12,025 bases of DNA, from positions 1-12,025 of the forward strand of contig CALMBE010000203.1 of assembly GCA_937860165.1 (NCBI GenBank), in the 5' to 3' direction. Positions 7,433 to 12,025 of this stretch are shown here, piece by piece. Below the pieces are notes generated by a model. It had not been told where the DNA came from, ran no database searches, and saw only the letters and a program-made list of their open reading frames with translations. Origin of the DNA: an uncultured Planctomycetaceae bacterium (GTDB lineage: Bacteria; Planctomycetota; Planctomycetia; Pirellulales; Lacipirellulaceae). Position numbers and translations under genes: made by a program. Within the stretch, counting starts at the first letter, position 1. Each line of letters opens with the position of its first letter.

Positions 7433-7461
7433 TTTAGAGGGGGGGGGGGGGGACTTGTCAA
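7433..7461 (-). promoter_or_regulatory. Promoter with a 14-base C tract as its spacer (candidate phase-variable)
   Basis: On the minus strand the order is TTGACA (plus 7456-7461), AGT, fourteen C (plus 7439-7452) and TCTAAA (plus 7433-7438). The -35 box is a perfect consensus match, the -10 matches at four of six bases, and the spacer is exactly 17 bp. The -10 ends 32 bases before the ATG of the PEP-CTERM gene, giving a short leader that includes its Shine-Dalgarno site. Homopolymers inside promoter spacers are known to cause phase variation, as in the Bordetella fim genes and Neisseria porA. That behaviour here is inference. Confidence 0.65.
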
Positions 7462-7474
7462 TACTGATTCCAAC

Positions 7475-7489
7475 ATTTTCCCAGAAAAT
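7475..7489. promoter_or_regulatory. Palindrome ATTTTC-N3-GAAAAT upstream of the C-tract promoter
   Basis: A perfect 6-bp inverted repeat with a 3-base centre lies 14 bp upstream of the -35 box. Its size and place suit a binding site for a dimeric regulator, and the A/T-rich arms could instead serve as an UP element. There is no direct evidence of a partner protein. Confidence 0.3.
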
Positions 7490-7525
7490 CCCCAAAATAG
7501 CAAATTAAAGTGTGGGGACTGGATC

Positions 7526-7562
7526 GTAGGCCGGAACAAGGTACCCCGCAGTTCCGGCCTAC
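7526..7562 (+). repeat. REP-like palindromic element, copy 3 (perfect 12-bp arms)
   Basis: The arms GTAGGCCGGAAC at 7526-7537 and GTTCCGGCCTAC at 7551-7562 are exact reverse complements around a 13-base loop containing GGTACC. The first 33 bases are identical to copy 2. It lies between the UVR-motif gene and the promoter of the PEP-CTERM gene, so it may insulate the two. Confidence 0.82.
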
Positions 7563-7581
7563 ACTTCTACTGTTAGAGCAA

Positions 7582-7669
7582 AGAGTCGAGAGCGGAGAGT
7601 CAAGAGCCAGAGGTGATTTCTGGCTCTCGACCCTCGACGCTCCGCTCTAATCCTTCAACTCTCGACTCT
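7582..7669. repeat. Nested inverted repeat overlapping the 3' end of the UVR-motif gene
   Basis: Three arm pairs nest around a 7-base loop: AGAGTCGAGAG at 7582-7592 with CTCTCGACTCT at 7659-7669, AGAGCGGAG at 7589-7597 with CTCCGCTCT at 7640-7648, and AGAGCCAGA at 7603-7611 with TCTGGCTCT at 7619-7627. The right side contains the stop codon (7647-7649) and the last codons of the UVR-motif gene. It could serve as the transcript end. The sequence is built from near-repeats of GAGAGTC. Confidence 0.7.
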
Positions 7670-8390
7670 CCATACGGTCGCGGAGCTCGGCTGCTAGTTC
7701 GTAGCGTTCGGCAGCGATGGCCTGCACAAGTTGCTCGGCCAAGGTGGGGCCGAGTTGGTAGAGTTGCGAGATCGATTTCTTCATCTCGCGAAGCTTTTCG
7801 ACGAACGTGTCTGTCTCGAATTGCTCCAGGGCAGAATTCGCGCGGAAAAACGCACGCAACTCTTTGAGTCCCTTGTCAACGAACTCGAGTGCCGCTCGGG
7901 GGTTGGACTTTTCCAATTCTCCCAAAGCGAGGGCCTGAATTCGATGGAACATCACAAACGGGCGGTACTGTTCGTGCAGGATCGTCCATTGCGGATCGGG
8001 CGAATTCGCGGCACAGAAATCCATCAAGGAGAGCGAATGCTCGGCATCGAGAATCACTTCCGGATAACGACTGAGCGTCAGCCAGCAGACCCGACGGTGA
8101 TAGTATTGGTAAAACTCGCGATCGATCTGGGCACACCGCTCGAAATCGAGTTGAAACGCCGGGCCTTCGGCAAACGAGAGCGATAACACGTAATCGTAAT
8201 AGGTCGCAAAGCCTTCGGGCTTGGCACCATCGGGGCGACCTTGCACTTCCATTTGCAGGATTCCCAGTTCCACGCGCATCTGTAGGAGGGGACGACCATC
8301 ACCTCCCTTGACTTCGCGGACCATGACTTGGCCAGGGACAAACGGCCAATCGGGCAAGAGATGATCGAGATGGATTGCGCGTTTGGCCAT
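7647..8390 (-). CDS. UvrB/UvrC (UVR) motif-containing protein
   Basis: From the ATG at 8390 this is a 247-residue cytoplasmic protein. The frame stays open to a TTG at 8441, but MAKRAIHLDHLLPDWPF is a more natural start. The main body, residues 1-210, is not a nuclease or helicase and I do not assign it a fold; it includes the segment KPEGFATYYDYVLSL and an aromatic patch EFYQYYHRR. The C-terminus has a UVR motif, LAEQLVQAIAAERYELAAEL at about 217-236, the short helical hairpin by which UvrC and UvrB contact each other and which also occurs in McsA and Clp ATPases. Similar proteins are common in Planctomycetes. The last residues, ESRELKD, are encoded by a repeat element. The motif suggests a protein-protein contact role; nothing ties this gene specifically to DNA repair. 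Confidence 0.72.
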   Translation of the reverse strand: MAKRAIHLDHLLPDWPFVPGQVMVREVKGGDGRPLLQMRVELGILQMEVQGRPDGAKPEGFATYYDYVLSLSFAEGPAFQLDFERCAQIDREFYQYYHRRVCWLTLSRYPEVILDAEHSLSLMDFCAANSPDPQWTILHEQYRPFVMFHRIQALALGELEKSNPRAALEFVDKGLKELRAFFRANSALEQFETDTFVEKLREMKKSISQLYQLGPTLAEQLVQAIAAERYELAAELRDRMESRELKD

Positions 8391-8489
8391 CGGAAGATTT
8401 CGAGCGAGACAAATTCTGTTAAGAGAAGTCACGGACCTCAATCAACCGATTGTAATCGAAATCGCTCGAATATGCCCGCCAATCGGGGG

Positions 8490-8516
8490 AAAAAAGTGCC
8501 GATTAGTATTCGGCAC
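8490..8516 (-). terminator. Intrinsic terminator of the hemerythrin-like gene
   Basis: On the minus strand a perfect 7-bp stem, GTGCCGA with TCGGCAC (plus 8496-8502 and 8510-8516), closes a 7-base loop and is followed at once by six T residues (plus 8490-8495). It starts 48 bases past the stop codon of the gene at 8565-9029. This is the clearest Rho-independent terminator in the window, and it separates that gene from the UVR-motif gene downstream. Confidence 0.85.
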
Positions 8517-8564
8517 CTTAGCAGTCATTCCCCCGGAGGCGGTGATGACGGGCTTGCGTCGCCG

Positions 8565-9029
8565 TTAGCCCTCGCCACCTTCATCGAAGAGTAAGGTTTC
8601 TTGCAGCAGTTCGATTTCCGCTGCGTCGTGACAGTCGACTCTTTCCAAGAGGGAGGATATTTCGTCGCACACCGTCTCGAATTGTTCGCCTTGATACTCG
8701 TTGATGGACTCGAGCTTGGGGATCAAGCGATCCACGGACCGGCGAAACCGGGCGTGGTCGCGTTCCAACTGATCCACCCGGAATTGGAGATTGGGTTTCG
8801 TCTCGGAGACAAACTCCATGTAGCCGTCCTGCTCCTCGATTTCCATCAACCGTTCGAGATGCCGCTGAAAGGATTTCAATGTGAATTGCACACTGGAAAG
8901 CTTGCGAGACACACCTTCTGCCGGAACCCGCCAACCTAGAGTGACCCGCAATGCCTGTTTGACATGCTCTAGAATCTGATGCTCCATCCAAGCTGCATTT
9001 GCTTGGGTACGATTGTCGAGGGTATTCAT
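8565..9029 (-). CDS. Hemerythrin-like (HHE) domain protein
   Basis: This 154-residue, all-helical soluble protein starts at an ATG with AGGA about nine bases upstream. Its later half fits the hemerythrin/HHE four-helix bundle: RHLERLMEIEEQDGYM at about residues 56-71 resembles the HxxxEE-GGY helix, ERDHARF at 89-95 gives a third-helix His92, and CHDAAEIELLQE at 133-144 matches the last-helix HxxxExxLLQE pattern with His134 and Glu138. Early histidines are His17 and His22. Such proteins can bind two iron atoms and respond to oxygen or nitric oxide. The spacing is not the full canonical ligand set, so metal binding is uncertain. It is probably transcribed alone, with a weak promoter candidate near 9104-9130 and a strong terminator behind. 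Confidence 0.58.
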   Translation of the reverse strand: MNTLDNRTQANAAWMEHQILEHVKQALRVTLGWRVPAEGVSRKLSSVQFTLKSFQRHLERLMEIEEQDGYMEFVSETKPNLQFRVDQLERDHARFRRSVDRLIPKLESINEYQGEQFETVCDEISSLLERVDCHDAAEIELLQETLLFDEGGEG

Positions 9030-9092
9030 CGGCGATCCTCACTTTCCTTGCGGTGGAGAAACCCCACAGGGCTCAAACGGAACAATCCTGTC

Positions 9093-9105
9093 ATGACCCC
9101 GTCAT
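9093..9105. promoter_or_regulatory. Palindrome ATGAC-CCC-GTCAT upstream of the hemerythrin-like gene
   Basis: A perfect 5-bp inverted repeat with a 3-base centre lies 64-76 bases before the start codon. It abuts a possible minus-strand -10 box, TAAGAT (plus 9104-9109), which has TTGCTT 18 bp further upstream. It would suit an operator, but both the promoter and the site are weak predictions. Confidence 0.25.
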
Positions 9106-9216
9106 CTTACCCTCAATAACCGAGCAAAAGCAATCGCTGGAGCGCCAGCACACTGTTTTTTGCGGCTAGAAAATCTCCCAGATCGTGTTACGCAAAGACT
9201 TTACGGCAAAGATTGC

Positions 9217-9651
9217 CTAGCTTTCCTCACCCGAACGAAACCTTCGCTGCTGCTTTTGTTGAGATTCTTTGCGTTTGTCGGCCAGCCGTCGCTCGATCGA
9301 GCCACGCGTGGGTTGCGACTTGGCCCGCCTGCGCGGGGCGACATAAGCTACCAAGAGAAGTTGTCGGAGTTTTTCGTAACACTCGTTCAAATTGCGCGGC
9401 TGGTCTCGATATTTGTCGCTGGTGATCACTACATCCCCAGACTGGGTTATTCGAGAAGCGAAGCGACTCAGAAATCGCATGCGAACTTCGGTAGTGAGAG
9501 CGGTACTTGCCGCCACGTTCCAGCGTAACACGGCCTTGGAACTAACCTTGTTCACGTTCTGTCCCCCCGGGCCGGAGGAGCGGACATAGGACACACTCAG
9601 CTCGCTGGCGGGGAGGACCAGGTTTCCGTTAACAATAAGCGGACGCGACAT
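9217..9651 (-). CDS. arfB: ArfB/YaeJ-type alternative ribosome-rescue peptidyl-tRNA hydrolase
   Basis: This 144-residue protein has the usual ArfB length. It rescues ribosomes stalled at the end of a broken mRNA by entering the A site and hydrolysing the peptidyl-tRNA. The catalytic GGQ motif is seen in SSGPGGQNVNK at residues 25-35, inside a class I release factor catalytic domain (about 1-105). There are no stop-codon recognition domains, as expected. The C-terminal tail from about 106 is very basic (RRRAK, RRLADKRK, QRRFR), which in the family reads the empty mRNA channel. The neighbours on either side are unrelated genes separated by 120-190 bp, so it is probably a single-gene unit. Confidence 0.92.
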   Translation of the reverse strand: MSRPLIVNGNLVLPASELSVSYVRSSGPGGQNVNKVSSKAVLRWNVAASTALTTEVRMRFLSRFASRITQSGDVVITSDKYRDQPRNLNECYEKLRQLLLVAYVAPRRRAKSQPTRGSIERRLADKRKESQQKQQRRFRSGEES

Positions 9652-9771
9652 GACAAGGCACAGTGTGTTGTGAGTGGTGATTTGTGATTAGAAAGAGATT
9701 TACATCCCATTGCACCCAGACCTATTCATCGTGCCCGTTGTGATGTCGAGGTTCAACCAGTTATTGCTTTG

Positions 9772-10617
9772 TTAGGCTGTCTTGCTGAACGACGGCATCC
9801 ACTGCTGGAATTGTTGTCTCGAATCGCTCAACACTTGCTGATAGCTCCGTGGCTGAATGCCCGCATTGGAGAGATCGACATCGAAGTCACCCGTGTATCC
9901 CGCTTCGAGCAGTTCAGCCAGGATCATGCCCAGGGGAATCACTCCTTCACCCAGTGGGCAACGCTGCCCACAACCGCTCGGGGGAACCTGGCGATCGCCC
10001 AACTGGACCAACGCCAAGTGGGGCACGATCTCTCTCAAGTTGGCAATCACCGCCTGATCGTGGCCAAAGTGATAGGTGTCGAGTACCAGTTTGAGGTGGG
10101 GTGAATTGATCGACTCGATCAGCGCAATCGTCGACTCCAGATCGGTTAAGAATGTCCATTCCCGCGCACTTGCCAAATGCATCGGCTTGATGGCGAGCGT
10201 AACTTCGGCAGCCTCGGCCAGCGATATCAGATTGTCCAGCGCAATGCGGAACAAGCGCTCGGCGTGACTCAGGATATGATTGTTCCGTCCACCCGGAAAC
10301 ACGATCAGGCAGCCGGCATTGGTTGCCCCCGCCAAGCGAATGGCGTGCAACCCGTCGTCGATGGCATCGTTGAGACTCCGCCCGTCGCTGCCGGTAAACC
10401 CGCCGGCCCACATCAGGTGCGACACGCGCATTCCTGTTTCGGCCAGCAGATCGACCCCTTCTTCCTCGCCAAAGTCACTTAGTTTGTGCCTCCAGACGCC
10501 GATCGCTTCATAACCAGCGGCGGCGTAATGGAACAAGTCTTGTTCGAACGACCACCGATAGGTGCTGACTTCGCTCATGGAGAGGCGGGAAAGACTTGGC
10601 AAAGCAGATACATTCAT
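9772..10617 (-). CDS. Sugar phosphate isomerase/epimerase-like TIM-barrel protein
   Basis: From the ATG at 10617 this is 281 residues; an ATG at 10578 is a credible alternative and the TTG at 10683 is unlikely. None has a strong Shine-Dalgarno site. It belongs to the xylose isomerase-like AP endonuclease 2 superfamily, which isomerises or epimerises sugars with a bound divalent metal. Family signatures are GIGVWRHKLSDFG-like text at 40-50, MWAGGFTGSDGRS at 69-81, EWTFLTDL at 153-160, LDTYHFGHD at 179-187 and VQLGDRQ at 204-210. Two expected metal-ligand positions look altered: IKPMH at 143-147, where relatives usually read EPMH, and FDVDL at 245-249, where FDVEL is usual. The barrel family is firm; enzymatic activity is not. 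Confidence 0.82.
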   Translation of the reverse strand: MNVSALPSLSRLSMSEVSTYRWSFEQDLFHYAAAGYEAIGVWRHKLSDFGEEEGVDLLAETGMRVSHLMWAGGFTGSDGRSLNDAIDDGLHAIRLAGATNAGCLIVFPGGRNNHILSHAERLFRIALDNLISLAEAAEVTLAIKPMHLASAREWTFLTDLESTIALIESINSPHLKLVLDTYHFGHDQAVIANLREIVPHLALVQLGDRQVPPSGCGQRCPLGEGVIPLGMILAELLEAGYTGDFDVDLSNAGIQPRSYQQVLSDSRQQFQQWMPSFSKTA

Positions 10618-10688
10618 TGCAGGGCAGCCGGGTGCAAATTGCTGATCTCCGGGGGCGAAGATCGTCTTCGCTCTCAGATACAACTAAG

Positions 10689-10768
10689 AAAAACTTCTGT
10701 TTTGTCCCTCTCCCCATCAGTGGAGAGCTTAAGCGAGAGGGCCTAAAGACCAAATGACAAAAGTTTTT
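10689..10768. repeat. Imperfect palindrome of about 80 bp upstream of the isomerase-like gene
   Basis: AAAAACTT at 10689-10696 pairs with AAGTTTTT at 10761-10768, TTTTGTC at 10700-10706 with GACAAAA at 10756-10762, and CCCTCTC at 10706-10712 with GAGAGGG at 10735-10741. A competing inner pair is CTCTCC with GGAGAG. It is probably a small non-coding repeat. The remaining spacer from about 10769 to 11040 shows no gene and no structure that I can name. Confidence 0.5.
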
Positions 10769-11088
10769 GTTGAGTTGTACCTTTGCAAGAAATAAACTCG
10801 GGATCGGCTTGGGGAGTGAGTATGGAGGATCACTCAAATGGTGTAAAGCTTGAACCTGGGCGTTTCTTTCGAGGTCGGTAGCAACGACATCGGAAAGTTT
10901 ACAAGGCAGCTTCACCAGACCGTTGTTCCTAACCTGAGGCGATCGACTTCCCGAATTGAATTCAAGTTTTCACCCCCAAAACCACGAGGTTTTTCTAGGC
11001 AATTCTTCTTTGGAGCACTCGATCTATTTCCCCAAAGACTATTGCAGAGTCGCGTTTCGTGTTAAATTACGGTTGGGGATAATTCATT

Positions 11089-11116
11089 GTGCGGCAGCGG
11101 ACCGCCGCTACCGCAC
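11089..11116 (+). promoter_or_regulatory. Strong leader hairpin upstream of the response regulator
   Basis: GTGCGGCAGCGG pairs with CCGCTACCGCAC around the tetraloop ACCG; 11 of 12 positions are complementary. A second, smaller hairpin, AAGTGC-TCTT-GCACTT, follows at 11135-11150. Both lie in the 50-150 bases before the response regulator start, so if transcribed they would make a structured leader. No T-run follows, and no known riboswitch class is recognised. Confidence 0.5.
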
Positions 11117-11234
11117 CGACTGCTAGCGATCTGAAAGTGCTCTTGCACTTCGCGGCCGGTTCCGAACGCAATCGGTACCCTGGGCGCGAGGTGCGTCGAT
11201 GTCACCCGTCCAACAAGGCTGGAGTACTCAAGCC

Positions 11235-11867
11235 ATGTCCATTCGCCTGCTGATTGCCGACGATCATGAGATCGTAAGGGCAGGTGTCGCCGCTCTGCTC
11301 AGCGGAACGGGGATCCAGGTTGTCGCCGAGGCGTGCGAGGGTTCGGAGGTTCTGCCGACTGCTTTACAGCACAGGCCCCAGGTCGTGCTCTTGGATGTAA
11401 GGATGTCCGATATCGATGGCATGACCTGCCTTGCCCAATTGCAGAGCGAGCTCTCCGAGACGGCGGTCATCATGTTCTCGGCCTACGACAATCCCACCTA
11501 TGTCGCCCGGGCAGCGGCCCTGGGAGCGGCAGGGTATCTGAACAAGAAAATTTCGCGCGACGCGTTGATCGCCGCCATCACCAAAGTTGCTGCCGGCGAG
11601 ACTCTCTGGAGTGGCGAGGAAATTCGGCGAACCCCGATGTCGGGCCCCTCGGATCTTGCCTCGGACGATCTCGAAGTCGGCCTCACCAAGCGCGAACGCG
11701 AAGTCCTCAAACAATTGGCACTCGGCCTGAGTAACAAAGAAATCTCGCTGGCCTTGTCGATCAGCTATGAAACCGTCAAGGAACATGTGCAACACGTACT
11801 GCGCAAACTCGGCGTCACCGACCGCACCCAAGCCGCCGTCTGGGCGGTGAGGAAGCGGCTGGTGTGA
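11235..11867 (+). CDS. NarL/FixJ-type response regulator (receiver plus LuxR HTH)
   Basis: From the ATG at 11235 this is a 210-residue DNA-binding regulator. The receiver domain covers about residues 1-120: acidic pair Asp9-Asp10 in IADDHE, phospho-acceptor Asp54 in VVLLDVRM, Ser82 in FSAYD and conserved Lys104 in YLNKK. A linker leads to a LuxR-type helix-turn-helix at about 148-210 (LTKREREVLKQLALGLSNKE, then the recognition helix around SYETVKEHV). An in-frame ATG at 11199 has a well-spaced GAGGTG and would add 12 residues; I prefer 11235 because receiver domains normally begin this close to the start, and GGAG lies ten bases before it. No sensor kinase is adjacent, so its signal and targets cannot be read from this window. 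Confidence 0.92.
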   Translation: MSIRLLIADDHEIVRAGVAALLSGTGIQVVAEACEGSEVLPTALQHRPQVVLLDVRMSDIDGMTCLAQLQSELSETAVIMFSAYDNPTYVARAAALGAAGYLNKKISRDALIAAITKVAAGETLWSGEEIRRTPMSGPSDLASDDLEVGLTKREREVLKQLALGLSNKEISLALSISYETVKEHVQHVLRKLGVTDRTQAAVWAVRKRLV

Positions 11868-11906
11868 AGGGGGTGTCTTGAATTTTTCTGGAATCCAGCG
11901 AGATGA

Positions 11907-11962
11907 TAGGAGCGGTCTCCAGACCGCGAGAGTGACTCTCGGCGACAGGAGTCTCCTCCTAC
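11907..11962. repeat. Cluster of adjacent palindromes after the response regulator
   Basis: Outer arms TAGGAG (11907-11912) and CTCCTA (11956-11961) enclose two compact palindromes: GCGGTCT-CC-AGACCGC at 11912-11927 and CGAGAGT-G-ACTCTCG at 11927-11941, plus GGAG-T-CTCC near 11948-11956. Read on the minus strand it opens GTAGGAGGAG, again a GTAG head. It begins 40 bases after the stop codon and lacks a T-run. It is probably a second family of REP-like repeat. Confidence 0.6.
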
Positions 11963-12025
11963 AGGAGTTTCAGCAAAACTGTACCACCAGTGGACTGAAT
12001 CGAGAGTCGCTCGTCTGTAGTTTTT

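Noticed and set aside
8581..9042. 153-codon minus-strand frame overlapping the hemerythrin-like gene
   Set aside because: It is in another frame of the same strand, has low-complexity composition, and lacks the helical HHE motifs.
9136..9161. Plus-strand terminator: short stem GCTGG-AGCG-CCAGC followed by a T6 run
   Set aside because: Both neighbouring genes are on the minus strand, the stem is only 5 bp, and six bases separate it from the T-run.

Overview
The window looks like chromosomal DNA from a planctomycete, most likely of the Pirellulales. This is inferred from gene content: a secreted protein with a planctomycete-type 'LESRFMLS' N-terminal motif and C-terminal dockerin-like calcium-loop repeats, a PEP-CTERM protein, a PSP1-domain gene followed by a Minf_1886-family gene, a secreted prenyltransferase/squalene-oxidase-repeat protein, weak or absent Shine-Dalgarno sites at many starts, and spacers rich in palindromic repeats. 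No phylogenetic calculation was possible.

Layout. Bases 1-60 hold a REP-like palindrome. Plus-strand genes follow: a class I SAM-dependent methyltransferase (78-959), a foldback repeat of about 440 bp filling the spacer (972-1408), a PSP1/RicT-like protein (1482-2408), a Minf_1886-family protein (2486-2929), a GroES co-chaperonin without an adjacent groEL (3227-3514), a 28-bp-arm hairpin (3520-3587) and a secreted alpha/alpha-toroid protein (3662-4777). This run converges, across a second REP-like element, on a long minus-strand series. Read in its direction of transcription, that series is: sugar phosphate isomerase/epimerase-like protein (10617-9772), ArfB-type ribosome-rescue hydrolase (9651-9217), hemerythrin-like protein (9029-8565, with a clear intrinsic terminator), UVR-motif protein (8390-7647), PEP-CTERM protein (7400-6579) and a trypsin-like secreted protease with dockerin-like repeats (6555-4918). 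On the right, a NarL/LuxR-type response regulator (11235-11867) has a hairpin-rich leader and is followed by a cluster of palindromes.

The most notable observation is upstream of the PEP-CTERM/protease pair. A consensus -35 box (TTGACA) and a plausible -10 box (TCTAAA) are separated by exactly 17 bp, and 14 of those 17 bp are one uninterrupted C tract on the coding strand. The arrangement resembles known phase-variable promoters in which slippage in a homopolymer changes the -35/-10 spacing. If it works that way here, it would switch a surface protein and a secreted protease together. Other points of interest are the foldback element, three related GTAG-headed REP-like elements, a repeat covering the stop codon of the UVR-motif gene, and an apparent Glu-to-Lys change at a likely metal-ligand position in the isomerase-like protein.
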